A stretch of 64,000 bases of DNA from Pomphorhynchus laevis (GCA_012934845.2 WNNJ02000815.1:81995-145994); one strand, 5' to 3'. Shown: positions 30,405-41,924, numbered from the stretch's first letter. The notes: generated by a model not told the origin, from the letters alone. Numbers and translations: made by a program.

Positions 30405-32790
30405 TACTATTGGATTTTGAAGGCGAAGTTGTATGCGGATGTGGATAATAGGCTAGGAGAGTTGGGCAAGAAATGTGGGTGTGTAGTCAAATTGACGGAA
30501 ACGTAGGAGCACTCGAACGGCGGATTTGATGATGCGTTGTTGGGGTATGATGATGAAGTTTGGAGAATTGGCGAAAAGGCTGAGGTAGTAATCGATTTTA
30601 GGGAAAAGGAGCGATGAAAGAAGATACATACAGGAACGAAAGTCGATAAGGGGGCGGATACGGCGGATGTCACGGAGAATTAAGTTAGACGAGCGGACCT
30701 TGTCGCAGACGAAGGGTTTAAGGGAAAGGTGATCATCGAAATGGAATCCTAATAAAGTAAAATTGTGGACTACGCGAATGATTGCTGAGACAAAAGATAC
30801 AGGTTGGGAGATATGTTAGGTTAGCGAGGGAGTATCCAACTTATTTTAGACTTGTCTGGGTTTAGAAAGAGACGAATATGAGAGAGACGTTTGTAGATAG
30901 AAAATTACAGTTGGAGGCAGAAATTGCGATATCGTGTATGCGATGGGCGAGTGCATGAGCATATATGAGGATTTCATCGGTGTTTGTATGACGTTAAAAG
31001 AATAAGGTTTGATAAACGGATAGAGATCGCCAAGCAGAAGAGAGAAAAGTAGGGGTCATAGGGCTGAACATTGTGAGACCTCGCAGAAAATATAGATGAG
31101 AGGGGAGGAGGATGAATTCGAACAGCCGCGAAAATAATGGTCGGATAGACTTGATGCAAACCATGCTAGGAGGAAGAAAAGCCGTAATAATAACGAAGGT
31201 GAGACAGGAGGATGATTGGTCGACTTTGTCGGAAGTGAAGGATAGGTCGATAAGGATCAGAACACTATATAGAGCCGTGTGACGAGAAATGAGGAGGTCG
31301 TTGTAAAGTTTCATGCATGCGATTTCTGTGGACTGATTAGAGCGGAAAGCGTATTGGAAATGAGGCTACAGTTTGTATGAAGAGAGATAAAGTTGATGTG
31401 TATTGAGATGAGGCGTTCTAAGAGCTTAGAAAAAGTAGGGATGAGTATAATGGGGCGATAGCTAGAAGGAAGGGAGGGGTCGAGGGATTGTTTCTTAAGG
31501 AAGTGACAAACGATGGCGGATTTCTATTGTGAAGGGACGATACGAATGTGAATGGACAAGTTAAACAAGGTGGCGAGGAAAGGGGATATCGATAAGCATA
31601 TGGATTTATGTATGGGAGTAGGGAGGGGATCGACTGGTGAGGTCTTGTTGGGAAAGGACATGAGAACAGATGATACTTCGGCTGTTGAGACAGGGAGAAG
31701 ATTAAAGGGTTTCGAGTGGATGAGGCGAGGCGGGCAAGAGTGAGATGGGTATGGAGACGGGAGTGTGAGACAAAGACGTTGATACTTTGGTCTGGATAAG
31801 TGAAGCATAATCATGGGGATAGATGTTGCAATACGAAGAAGAGCGAGAATGGATTGAGTAAAAAGTATATCGGAGAAACTTCGAGTTGAATGAAGTGACG
31901 ATTTTATGCTGCCAGAAAGAGTTGCATTTGATACGTAGTAGGTTGAGATGAGACCGGCAAAAAGCGATAGAACTCACGAAGAGACAGAGTGAGCGAGCGG
32001 ATATCACGTCTGAGGGAGCTGTGATAGACTTTTAAAGCATGACGGAGTTAACGCTTTGAGAGTAGACATTGGATGTCAAACCATGGGGCACGTTGCCTCC
32101 GACAGTGAGAGTGAAGCTTGAAGGGCAAAAGAAGATTAAGAGTGGATGGATCAGATAGACCAGGATCGGAGAGGGACAGTGAAGTGTAGGTTACAACAAG
32201 ATCGGGACAGCAATGATGTCGAGTGCCCCGCCAAGGATATATGTCGGGGCATTGGAGGTGAATTTGTAATTGTAGTTGGATAGAATGTTGATTAACCGGA
32301 TGGAATCGGTGGAGGAGGGGTGGTCAAGGCGGCCATGCACTCGCTAAGAACGAGTGAATGGATAGAGGACCAAGAACAGTGGGACAGGTCAGCGATTTTG
32401 ATAAAAAAATACGGAGGTAGGAGCAGATGAACCAGGATTGTATGCATTGGCAAGATCTAAAGTGATCGGTCTAGAAGAATGACAGGTTAGCAATTCAAAA
32501 GAGCAAGAACTGAAAGGGGGTGATTTTGCGAAGTGACTCGGGGTGGCGGGCTAATACAACAATGCCGCCAGGATTAGAGAATTTAGAAGGGGTTGAGGTG
32601 AGGAGGCCGGCAGATTCGACTAGTGACCAACCGATAGAGAGAGCAGACGGCGAATGAAGAGGTCGTTGAATCGGAGTGCCAGGATTCGGTGAGGCAGAAG
32701 AAATCGATGGATTGCTTGGTGAATAGGTTGAGGGTGATATCGGATTTATGGGAAGTAGATCTACTGCAGAGGAGGCTTTGCGGAGAGTGC
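30405..32790 (-). mobile_element. L2-like LINE, endonuclease to RT thumb
   Basis: Minus strand, 5' to 3': IDFFCLTESWHSD (endonuclease start, 32583-32801), linker with YSSFLTPSF-like words, MSFPNKTSPVDPLPTPIHKS (31524-31814), MKLYNDLLISRHTALYSVLI (30994-31314), YGFSSS and GVPQGSVLG region near 31080, AHAPIAYTISQFLPPTVIFY, and thumb words to FAFKIQ at 30407. The last 3' part and terminal hairpin are absent. The copy is broken in many places. Confidence 0.7.
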
Positions 32791-32853
32791 ATATAGTGCA
32801 CTCTCTACACTCTCCTCCGTTTTAGTCAAAACGGAGGAGAGTGCAGAGAGTGC
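32783..32853. repeat. Nested palindromes at an L2/I-like junction
   Basis: CACTCTCCTCCGTTTT (32808-32823) is exactly inverted at 32828-32843 with a 4-nt loop. With one mismatch the pairing extends to 32798-32823/32828-32853. A second palindrome, GAGAGTGCA (32783-32791)/TGCACTCTC (32797-32805), shares the same words. Confidence 0.9.
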
Positions 32854-33132
32854 TAATCTCTTAAGTTTATGCTTTGTTGCAGGGGTGCCATGAAAGACAA
32901 CCATCTGCGATTTCGTGGAGTTTAAAATAAGATTGGACTCGGGTTACTGGTATTTTGATCTTAAAAGATACAACTGATGTCCGAGACTACGTCTTTGCAC
33001 CTGCGTCCAGAGAACAAGGCTGTGGTATCATCAATGTATACCACTAGACGTTGTTCACATTTAAATAGTTTGAAGAGTTCAATGGAGGCAGCAAGAAACA
33101 AGATAGGAGAAAGAGGGGATCCTTAGGGCACA

Positions 33133-33170
33133 CCGTAATAGGGTAGAATTCTACCCGTAATAGGGTAGAA
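33133..33170. repeat. Duplicated and inverted patch in the RT
   Basis: CCGTAATAGGGTAGAATT occurs twice (33133 and 33155), and GGGTAGAATTCTACCC at the overlap is a perfect palindrome. The plus copy (near 40970) has the unit once. Confidence 0.85.
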
Positions 33171-34805
33171 TTGACCCGCATCAAGGTCGTCGTCATAATA
33201 GAATTGCTTATTGTACAGCAGTATCTCCACCCTGTAAACAGCTCTCAAAGCAACCCAAAGGATCTGAGAGAAGAGTTAATAAATAGAATGGAGATACGGT
33301 CAAAATCAGCAGAAAAATCCAGGAAAACAGCCACAGCAAGTTGATGACTATTCTCCTGGCAAAACTGATGCACTTCGCCTACAGCTGAATGATCCGAGCG
33401 ACATTTTACGGACCCATGGAAACCTGGTGGGATTAAATTTCGCCTACTCAGATGATCGCGGATTCTACGCGCAAGCGCTTTTTCGTAGATCGAAACGAGG
33501 AAATTTCGAATCGAAATGGGCCGCAGGTCCTTAGGAAATGAGACCGGATTGTTCTTAGGTAAAAATATTCGTCTACTAATGTTGATGCCGGCCTCATCGG
33601 AATGGGCGGCTAATAGCACAGTTACGGCCACTTCTCTTTGATCGGCTGTCAAAAGCTGACAGTCACGAGAAGAGAGTGAAGCGACGAATTTGTAGGTGCC
33701 CGGAAGAGGCCCCCAGAAGTTAAGGATATCTGTGACAGATAAATCCCTACTTCTGAAGTCTCCCTAAAGCGGGATTGGCTGAGTTGATTGAGTGCCTCCA
33801 TAATTATGTAGGGATAGCGACTCCTCTAAAACTATATCAAGACCTTTACTACCAATCCAACCCAATGATCTATCCATCCAACAGACGAATTTCTTCTTCT
33901 TGAATATCTTCTATAAGGAAGACTGAGCTGGATTAAGGGAAGCAATGCTTGCCCTATCCCTACCCAGTTGGAATATATATCTAGTAATCCAATATTCTTT
34001 TAAGAGAACTTGCCTGGCAGAAGCAGAGAGATTGGGAAGACGAAGCAAATATGCTAAGGTCTTGAGTTTTGCCGAAGTGGGACTGAAGATACGACCTGTA
34101 TACGTAGTCAAAAGCATCGCGATAGCTTGCGACGAGAGGAAGAATTAAATTCGGTTAGACTCTCATTCCCAATTCGGGGGAAGCGTTGGATAGCTGCCTG
34201 AAAGAAAGCCACTCTGATTGGATCAAAGTGGAATCTCCTTCTAAGCAGCGTATCCTCTTCTATCCGCCAGCGAATCAAGTCATGAGAGGTGGCCAGATGT
34301 TGACGCGACTACCGTTTCTGACTATGCGGTGTGCTGCATTAATCCAACGACCAGTTCTGTCGTTGAAGTCACCAAGTACCATGTCATAGCCGCTATCAAT
34401 AATCCTATCCAGGAGGTCACGGTTCTTGTGAATCTCCCCTGGACGGATGTAGGTATTGGCTAGACTGAGACGTTTACTGTTCTAACAGAGTGAAACTACT
34501 AAGCAAGAAAGGGCTGGACTAGAATATTTTGGAAGATACGATCTTAAGGAGCATTTAACCAAGGTTAAAAGACCTTGAGATGAAGAGGAGTGAGGTGGGG
34601 TTATGTACGGAGTATAGTGGGAAAAATGTGCTTTGTTAATAATCGAGTAATGTCCTGGGGTAGATGGATAGACCTCGTCCCCTGAAGGATTATAACATCT
34701 GCATCTCTACCAGATAGAAATCTAAGGGCAAAAGCAAGCCCCTCCCGAATTCCACTGAAGAATATTCAGTGAAAAGGGCTCACGAGTACTCTGCATTGTG
34801 TTAGG

Positions 34806-35486
34806 TTAGCTGTATGGGATTGCCTCATCCCTAGACGGAGCTAGGGGTGGAAGGGTTGCCCCCTCCACCACGAACGCCATCCAGAATGGGCACTTGCCCA
34901 GGGCGTTATCTTCATCTCCCTTGGAGGCCTTTTTACCCTGTAGTAGCTTTCCAATCTTTATGGTGGGACGGCGTGAACCGAGGTCCCTTTTCTTAGATTC
35001 TTGAATAGTTTGAAGGGATAATTGCGGTGTGCCATAGAAGGCCGCGGCCAGGACCGACACCAGGTTTTCCATTCGTTTTACGGCCGCGTTAATTGTGATA
35101 TCAGTAATCTTCAGGAGTTCGTCCTTAGATAGTCTGGAAACATTTAAAAAGGAAGGGTTCTTATTTTCGGAAGCCGGTCTATTGTTGATCATAAACGCAT
35201 CATTGCACGCTTTGAATTTTAGGCGTTTTCGTGACCAAGCGGGGTGCCCCCCCGCAATTAGAGCACAAGGGGTAGAAGTGCACCTCACCCCGGACTCAAT
35301 GTTATGTCCACATCCACAAGTTCCACAGATATTTGGCTCTGAGCAGCTTGAAGCCCAGTACCCCCAAGCATGACACCTATTACAATGTTGGTATGTGCAT
35401 CTTTCAACTGCAACCATTTCGAATTTCAGATAAAACCTCTGAAAGGGGTTGAGACAGGACTTTGAGAGAATCTCAGCCCGATCCAT
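34806..35486 (-). CDS. LINE ORF1 (Gag-like) with zinc knuckles
   Basis: 226 codons. VERCTYQHCNRCHAWGYWAS begins a series of CCHC knuckles: C-x2-C-HAWGYW-C, C-x2-C-GCGHNI-C, then C-ALIAGGHPAWSRKR. GHPAWSRKC is a hallmark of ORF1 in the Jockey/I group; here the final C is R. The N-terminal half continues at 35776-36073 (IDKRVFQSIEQ..., in more than one frame). ORF1 binds element RNA. Confidence 0.7.
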   Translation of the reverse strand: MDRAEILSKSCLNPFQRFYLKFEMVAVERCTYQHCNRCHAWGYWASSCSEPNICGTCGCGHNIESGVRCTSTPCALIAGGHPAWSRKRLKFKACNDAFMINNRPASENKNPSFLNVSRLSKDELLKITDITINAAVKRMENLVSVLAAAFYGTPQLSLQTIQESKKRDLGSRRPTIKIGKLLQGKKASKGDEDNALGKCPFWMAFVVEGATLPPLAPSRDEAIPYS

Positions 35487-36096
35487 AGAGCTGATCCAAA
35501 ATCAATCGGTAATGGGTTACCGTTTTTCCGATTATCGGTCGTGCAGAATCGAGCCTTTACCTAGATTTGAGTTCAACGATGTCGTCACAATCAAGGTGAG
35601 TAGGCAAGTTAGATATTCTAACTGATGCCATTTAGGCTTTACGGTGATTGTACTAGATTCGTTAAATTTTCATTGAAAGAGGCTAAGTAACACTAGTAAA
35701 TCACTCCTAGTGAAAGATATCTTGATCTCTGTTTTGAAGAATTTTACTTTGTTAAATAAGAATCTATTTAGGTATTTATCTGAAAAATTCTTTAGAAATT
35801 ATTTGAAAAGGTTGTCTCTCGCTTGCGGTTCTTTGAGTGAGATCACCGCTAAATCGATTAACTTGGGGATAGGGGGAGTACCCCCTCACATAGAGATTTG
35901 TCGGAAACGTTACTAACCTTGTCAGAAGAAGACGGAGTAGTTTTACCTTTGTTCTGCTCTGTTTTCCATCCATTTTCCAGCATAAAGTTGCAATCTTTTG
36001 AAAGCTCCGACACTTGCATTTTGCAATCTGTTTTGTTCTGTTCAATACTTTGAAATACCCTCTTATCAATCATAGTAAAATACTAGTGAAAACAAA

Positions 36097-36489
36097 ATGG
36101 AATTCTGTGTTATCGGAGGATCAAAAGATTCTATAATTGCAGCAGAAATCGGAGAATATCGTGTAAATTCAAGAAAAATGCAGGTAACTTCGTCTACAAT
36201 ATCAAACGAGGTAAGTGGTTTGTTACCATCTACTGTAAAAGAGGTAATTGGGGAACTTTCCCCACTACCCAAATTAAAAAATCTGGCGGTTATTAAGCTA
36301 TCAGCGCCAATAGAGCGCCGTAAGCTATTTAACATATTCTTGCGGAAATTTACTATAAAATATAATAATAGAGTCCTATTCCACTCAGTACGCTACTTTG
36401 AAGCTGAAATCAAGATCTCCTTCGTTTCTTGGGACCTTGCGAAGGAGTATGAAACCTTTTTCCACAACGAATTAATGGATCTTAATTAA
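36097..36489 (+). CDS. Hypothetical protein, 130 codons
   Basis: A clean frame from ATG to stop: MEFCVIGGSKDSIIAAEIGE, VKEVIGELSPLPKLKNLAVI, RKLFNIFLRKFTIKYNNRVL and ISFVSWDLAKEYETFFHNEL. It has no signal peptide or membrane segment. It lies between the 5' end of a minus I/Jockey copy and the 5' side of a plus CR1-like copy, so it might be an unrecognised ORF1 of the latter. The minus frame over the same DNA is weaker. Confidence 0.4.
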   Translation: MEFCVIGGSKDSIIAAEIGEYRVNSRKMQVTSSTISNEVSGLLPSTVKEVIGELSPLPKLKNLAVIKLSAPIERRKLFNIFLRKFTIKYNNRVLFHSVRYFEAEIKISFVSWDLAKEYETFFHNELMDLN

Positions 36490-36531
36490 TGATACAAATA
36501 TGGTAGACTATCCTTTGATAAATACCGGTTA

Positions 36532-37347
36532 TTGAGAAACAAAGTAACTTATATTAAGAGACTGAAGAGGAAGAATTGCATTTCTAACATATGTCGGGCT
36601 GCATCCTCGAACCCTAAGCAGTTATTCAATCACCTACTGCGCCGTAATACTGCGTCAGATAAATTTTACAACATTGTGAACAACGCGGGTGATTTAATTG
36701 TTGACCCTTTCGAAGTTGCAGAGCTCTTTTCCACTCATTCTGCAATTCAAGAAGCGAAGTTGGATTACGACTATTTGTCCCATTACAATTTCAGATTCAT
36801 TCGATCATGTCTTAATGACATATTTATTAGCGAAAAGGAAGTCCGTACAGAGCTACTCAAGTTTCCACGTACTCGCCTTTCTGGACCGGATTGCCTTCCA
36901 TCTATACTTTTCCGCGAGCTGGCTACAGTGTTGACAAGTCCGCTATGTGCTTTATTCCAGAGTTCTCTATACTCTGGAAGTTTACCAAATGTCTGGAAAT
37001 GGTCTATAGTCTGCCCTGTGTTCAAAAAGGGTGATCGCAATCAGACTAACAATTATCGTCCCATAAATCTAACTTCTATTGCGTGCAAAGTAATGGAGAT
37101 GATTCTGTTTCGTACAGTAAGTCCACATCTAGAAGATAATAACATTATCAACGATGCCCAGCACGCTTTTAGACCTCACCGTTCAACGGTAACTAACCTT
37201 GTATTCTCCCGGAATAGTTGGTCGAATGCGGTGGAAGCAGGAACAAGAGTAAACACGCTCTTCTTCGATTTATCAAAGGCTTTTGATAGGGTCGTACCTG
37301 TATTCTTATCAATAAACTATCGTTATGTGGGATTGGTGGTCGCATAA
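36532..37347 (+). CDS. LINE RT fingers and palm start
   Basis: 271 codons with FPRTRLSGPDCLPSILFREL (block 1), VCPVFKKGDRNQTNNYRPIN (block 2), AQHAFRPHRSTVTNLVFSRN (block 2a) and VNTLFFDLSKAFDRVVP (block A). The frame ends shortly after block A. Confidence 0.75.
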   Translation: MRNKVTYIKRLKRKNCISNICRAASSNPKQLFNHLLRRNTASDKFYNIVNNAGDLIVDPFEVAELFSTHSAIQEAKLDYDYLSHYNFRFIRSCLNDIFISEKEVRTELLKFPRTRLSGPDCLPSILFRELATVLTSPLCALFQSSLYSGSLPNVWKWSIVCPVFKKGDRNQTNNYRPINLTSIACKVMEMILFRTVSPHLEDNNIINDAQHAFRPHRSTVTNLVFSRNSWSNAVEAGTRVNTLFFDLSKAFDRVVPVFLSINYRYVGLVVA

Positions 37348-37473
37348 AAACTTAAATTCAGTCATTCCTAACTGATCGTTACTTTGCCGTGAGCATCAAA
37401 GGTTGTATATCTAAGTGGTCAGCAATCACCTGTGGTGTACCACAAGGCTGCGTTCTGAGTTCAATGCTTATAT

Positions 37474-37516
37474 ATAGATTTCCAAATCGAGCAATTTTCT
37501 CGATTTGGAAATCTAT
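37474..37516. repeat. Perfect palindrome inside the RT block B
   Basis: ATAGATTTCCAAATCGAG (37474-37491) is exactly inverted at 37499-37516 with a 7-nt loop. It sits where LFNIYINDI should follow GVPQGCVLS. Confidence 0.9.
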
Positions 37517-38742
37517 CAATATTTTGAAAGAATTGTCAACACGACAATCTCGAGCAACGCCCATTCGACTAATTCTCTTATATATGATTGATGCCATATC
37601 CAGTGAGTGCGCTCTATATGCCGATGATTAAAAGATTTAGCGTCCAATACAAAGCTTGTACGATGTAATTGAGTTGCAACGTGACGTAGACTCAATCACT
37701 AAATGGTGTCGTGCAAAGGGATTGGTTTTGAATCCTAATAAGTGTAGACATTTGCACATGGGTCCCATAAAAATCGTAGGGACATATGCGATATAAGACG
37801 TAAACATCGAAAAAGTTTCATGTTTCAGTGATCTGGGCGTGATCGTATGTGAAGATATGAAGACACGAGTCCACGTCCAATATGTCGCATTCAAATGTCG
37901 ACGTATGCTAGGCATGTTAAGACGCTCGTTTATCCAACTCGATCCAGTTAGTTTTCGCATTGCCTACACTGCCCTTATAAAATCGCATATGTTATACACG
38001 TCCCCTGCAATACACCCACAGCTCCGTGGCGAATTGGAAATATAGGAACGGATATTACGACAAGCAGCCCATTTTTAGTCCTCAGTGCGTGGTGTCAACT
38101 ATACCAAGAGACTGGCATTGTTAAATGTCTACACTGTTGAACGTTCGCTGTCTGACGCCGACCTAGTGTATGTATTGCGGTCACTGTCTATATCTGGACA
38201 TGTTTCGAAGTTTCTGTTTACAATTCGTCCACCGGGTCGACTACGAGGCCACAGTCTTACGATAAAGCGCAGGCTCTGTCCCCGAAAAATTGTGTTACGA
38301 TAAGAGATCACATTGCTGACATGTGGAACAATATTCATGCATCGACAATCGACATCGGTTCCGTCCAGAAGTTAAAGGCAATTATTAAATCACGACAATG
38401 ACATTTTCACCTTCTTTTTATTTTTTACTTCTTTTCTGTTTTTATGTTTTGAGCTATGTGTTCCAGCTAATTTGAGCTTATGCTCCTGAGCTGTTGTAAC
38501 AATAATAATCTTGGTGCAGTACAATTTAAACCTATCCAAGCTTCAATCAAAATTTCGAATCGTCCTCCCACCTGGATGAGAAGGATATTGAGTCTTTAAA
38601 GAGATTATTTAGATTAATAAACTTCCGGTCCGTAACTGGAAAGAACAGTTTTCCTCACCCGATAGCTTTTGCGTCCTCTTCCATTGATAATGCTGAGATC
38701 CTAACAAAAGCCGCCTGTAACCCCTTTCTGGGGCATAACCTA

Positions 38743-39012
38743 ATGTTTAAACTCATAAGCACCGACGAGCTAACTTACCCGCACTGCAATGCTTGTCACG
38801 AATGGGGCTACTGGGGCTCCGGATGTGTTAAGGAGAAGTCTTGTGGGGTATGCGGCCTAATGAATTGCCCGCAAGTTGGCGGGAAGTGCTCATCCCCACC
38901 CAAGTGTTTAAATTGTGGAGGACCCCATCCAGTGTGGTCCAGGAAGTGTGCGGACTTCAAACTGTATTGTTCCCGCCATCGCTCCTCCCACTCCAATAAA
39001 AAAGCCCCGTGA
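38743..39012 (+). CDS. LINE ORF1 zinc-knuckle region
   Basis: 90 codons: LTYPHCNACHEWGYWGSGC, EKSCGVCGLMNCPQVGGKC and PPKCLNCGGPHPVWSRKC form three CCHC knuckles, all cysteines present. Upstream, in frame, DNAEILTKAACNPF matches RAEILSKSCLNPF of the minus copy. Few ORF1 residues follow. Confidence 0.75.
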   Translation: MFKLISTDELTYPHCNACHEWGYWGSGCVKEKSCGVCGLMNCPQVGGKCSSPPKCLNCGGPHPVWSRKCADFKLYCSRHRSSHSNKKAP

Positions 39013-40570
39013 CTTTTGGTGCAGTTGCGGGTAGAATGCTCGACAACGACATCATCAGGTTAGTCGACTGCAGAAGACAAGCAATCTTCAAGCAATTAGA
39101 GAACTTGATCCAGAAACAGCTTGCCTTATTTTTTTACCACTCTAGTAATCGCCGACCCTCCGGTCCTGAAGGAATCAAAGGTCCGTGGGATGTGTCTTCC
39201 CTAGTAGGGACTTGTGGTTAAAATGGCGACTTTTCCGCCCTAGCTCCGTCTAGGTAAAGGCACTCCCACCCAGCTAATCTAACGCAATGCATAGTACATG
39301 TGAGGTGCTTCTGCCCTTAGACTTCTATCCGATAGAGATGCAGATGTCATAGCTTTTCAGAAGACGCGGTATATTCGTCTCCCCAACGACATTACTCGAT
39401 TCATCCCTAAGTACATTTATTCCCACTATACTCCGTACATAAACCCACCTCACTCTTCTTCGTCTCAAGGTCTTCTAACCTTAGTTAAATAGTCCATAAG
39501 ATCCGCCCTCCTGCTAAACTACTCTGGTCCAGCCCTGTTTTGTTTGGTTATATCACTCTGTAAGAACGGTAATCGCCTCAGTCTGGCCAATATCTACATC
39601 CGTCCTGGTGAGATTCACAAGAACCGTGACCTCCTGGATAGGATTATTGATAGCGGTCATGACATGGTTCTTGATGATTTCAACGATAGAACTAGTCGTT
39701 GGATACGTGCAGCACTCCGCAAAACCAGGAAAGACTATCTTATTCATAAACCACCGTCCCCTACCTTCCATTGCACATCAACGAACTATCTCCTCGACAT
39801 ACTACTGCTTCATAAGCGGTGGTTGTTGAAACCCCTCTGCACGAAGCAGTCGCGCCAACATCTGACCACTTCTCAATGACTTAATTCGTTGGCGGATAGA
39901 GGAGGATACGTTGCTTCGAAGGAGATTCCACTTTGACCACATCAGAATGGATTTCTTTCAGGCAGCTATCCAACGCTTCCCCCGAATTGGGAATGAGAGT
40001 CTGACCGAATTTAATTCCTACCTCTCGTCGCAAGCTACCGCGTTGCTCTCGACTACATATAAAGGTCGTATTTGCAGCCCCACTCCGACAAAACTCAAGA
40101 CCTTAGCTTATATGCAGTGTCTCCTCCAATCTCTCTGTTTCTGCCAGACAGGCTCGTTCGAATAAATATTGGAGCACTAGGTATAGGTTCTAACTGGGTT
40201 AGAATAGTGCAAGTATTGCTTCCGTTAATCCAGCCCAGTCTTCCTTATAGAAAATATTCAAGAAGGAGAAATTTGTCTGTTGGATTGGTAGTAAAGATCT
40301 TGATATAGTTTAAGAGGAGTCGCTATCCCTACATAATTATGGAGTCACTCAATCACCTCAGCCAATCCCGCCTTGGGGGACTTCAGTAGGGATCTACCTG
40401 TCACAAATATCCTTATCTCCTGGGGGCCCTCCCGGGCACCTCCAAATCCGTTGCTCCAATTTCTTCTCGGGTCTGTCAGCTTTTGACAGCGGAACAAAGA
40501 AGAGAAGTGGCCGTCACAATGCTATTAGCCACCCATTCCGATGTAGCTGGCATCAACATTAGTCGTAGAA

Positions 40571-41257
40571 TTGTTATACCTAAAAGAAATTCGGTCTCCT
40601 GTCCTAAAGACCTGCGGCTTATTTCGATACAAAACTATCATCTCCATTTACAAAAAAGCGCTTGCGCGTAAATTCCGCGACTATCTATGTAGGCGTAATT
40701 TAATCCCACCATGTTTTTATGGGTTTGTTAAAGGTCGCTCGGTCCATTCAGCAATTAATGAGGTGCAGCAGTTCTGTCAAGATAGTAGCCATCATCTCGT
40801 TGTGGCTGTTTTCTTTGACGTTTCCGCTGCATTTGACCGTATCTCCTTTCCATTTGTTATCTCCTCTCTCAGGTCCCTCAGGTTGCCTGCGAGAATTGTT
40901 AACAGGGTAAAGATTTTATTGTACACCAAGCGATTCTTCTATGAAGACGACCCTGGTGCGCGTCAGTTGTACCCTATTACGGGTGTGCTTCAAGGATCCC
41001 CACTTTCTCCAACCTTGTATCTTGCTGCCTCTATTATACGCTATAAAAAATTTAAACGCGATCAACATCTGGTGGTATACACTAATGATACCACAGCCCT
41101 GTTTTCGAGACGCAGTTGCAAATATGTAGTCTCGGACATCAGCCGTTTCTTTTTAAGTTTAAAAGATCAGCTCCGCGCTTTCAATCTTATTCTAAACTCC
41201 AGCAAATCGCAGGTGGTTGTCTTTCATGGCACCCCCTGCGACCGAAAAGCAACTTAA
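40571..41257 (+). CDS. LINE RT palm
   Basis: 228 codons: IYKKALARKFRDYLCRRNLI, GFVKGRSVHSAINEVQQFCQ, VAVFFDVSAAFDRISFPFVI (block A), TGVLQGSPLSPTLY (block B, L for P), LVVYTNDTTALFS (catalytic box with N in place of the first D) and NLILNSSKSQVVVFHGTP. The altered catalytic box makes activity unlikely. KYLGFTVTVNW continues in the next frame at 41217-41459. Confidence 0.75.
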   Translation: MLYLKEIRSPVLKTCGLFRYKTIISIYKKALARKFRDYLCRRNLIPPCFYGFVKGRSVHSAINEVQQFCQDSSHHLVVAVFFDVSAAFDRISFPFVISSLRSLRLPARIVNRVKILLYTKRFFYEDDPGARQLYPITGVLQGSPLSPTLYLAASIIRYKKFKRDQHLVVYTNDTTALFSRRSCKYVVSDISRFFLSLKDQLRAFNLILNSSKSQVVVFHGTPCDRKAT

Positions 41258-41924
41258 GAGATTAGCAATCTCTCCACTCTCCTCCATTTTGCAACCTCAA
41301 CCACTCCCTATCTTCTCGAGTCGAGTAAAATACCTGGGGTTCACCGTTACGGTGAATTGGTCAGCGAAAGCTGACCTGGATAGACTTAAACGTATTCTGA
41401 AGAAAGCTAGGTGGGCCCTGAAACAGGCTCACCTAGAGCCCGCTCACCTAACGGGCTGACCTGGAGTATTTAGGCTATCACGGGATTAGTCTTCGTTTCT
41501 AGAGGACGTCTCCCGGAGCAAAGGCTAAGGTTTCTCAATCTCCTTGTCTCTTGTTTACCCAGCATAGTTCGCCTCGATTGGACTCTTCGAGGGTTGAAAG
41601 ACCCCGGGTGTTTCAGTCGGAAGGCGGCGTGTTGGATTGGTTGGAGGGCTCAGATTTCACTGGACCTATGGCAATAAGTTTTGAAGAAGACCAAACAATG
41701 CCATTAAACTGTGGTTCGCCTGATTTGTCTTGTTTTTAGTTGTTTTTCGTTTTCCCTGTTGACAGTATAATCATGTATTATTATGTTTAAAAAATTCTTA
41801 TTATTATAATCATAGTAAATACAACTTAATATTATTGCATTTTTATCCTGACGCTCATTTTTTCTAACTGTTTGATTAAAAACAAAGGCAGTTTTGTGTA
41901 ATGAAATCCCCCAAACGAAGCACA

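Larger units (their letters stand above)
32860..36075 (-). mobile_element. I/Jockey-group LINE, minus copy
   Basis: From 5' to 3': ORF1 N-terminal part (35776-36073), zinc-knuckle part (34806-35486), endonuclease remnants (about 33900-34560), RT (33245-33652, with SFPKDLRPISIRNFLVSIYE and KALARRIRDHL) and the post-catalytic part near 32870-32960 (ILNSTKSQMVVFHGTP-like). It shares long homology with the plus copy at 38490-41745. A direct duplication with a palindrome sits at 33133-33170. Confidence 0.75.
36515..38420 (+). mobile_element. CR1-like LINE, linker to 3' end
   Basis: RLKRKNCISNICRAASSNPK (linker), RT blocks to SKAFDRVVP (36532-37347), GVPQGCVLS (37389-37631) followed by a palindrome instead of the rest of block B, SSECALYADD, SFSDLGVIV-type words, FKCRRMLGMLRRSF and GHSLTIKRRLC. 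It is a third CR1 subfamily, 5'-truncated. Confidence 0.75.
38490..41745 (+). mobile_element. I/Jockey-group LINE, plus copy
   Basis: ORF1 zinc knuckles (38743-39012), endonuclease part (39544-39879, with LANIYIRPGEIHKNRDLLDR and VLDDFNDRTSRW), post-endonuclease linker (39911-40308), RT (40483-41257) and C-terminal pieces to about 41745. It is the same family as the minus copy at 32860-36075; the two point away from each other with the CR1-like copy and the 130-codon frame between them. Confidence 0.75.

Noticed and set aside
35095-35373. 92-codon plus-strand frame
   Set aside because: Antisense shadow of the zinc-knuckle ORF1 on the minus strand.
34806-39012. Zinc-knuckle frames as retroviral Gag
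   Set aside because: HPAWSRK and GPHPVWSRKC and the linked APE endonuclease and RT place them in LINE ORF1.
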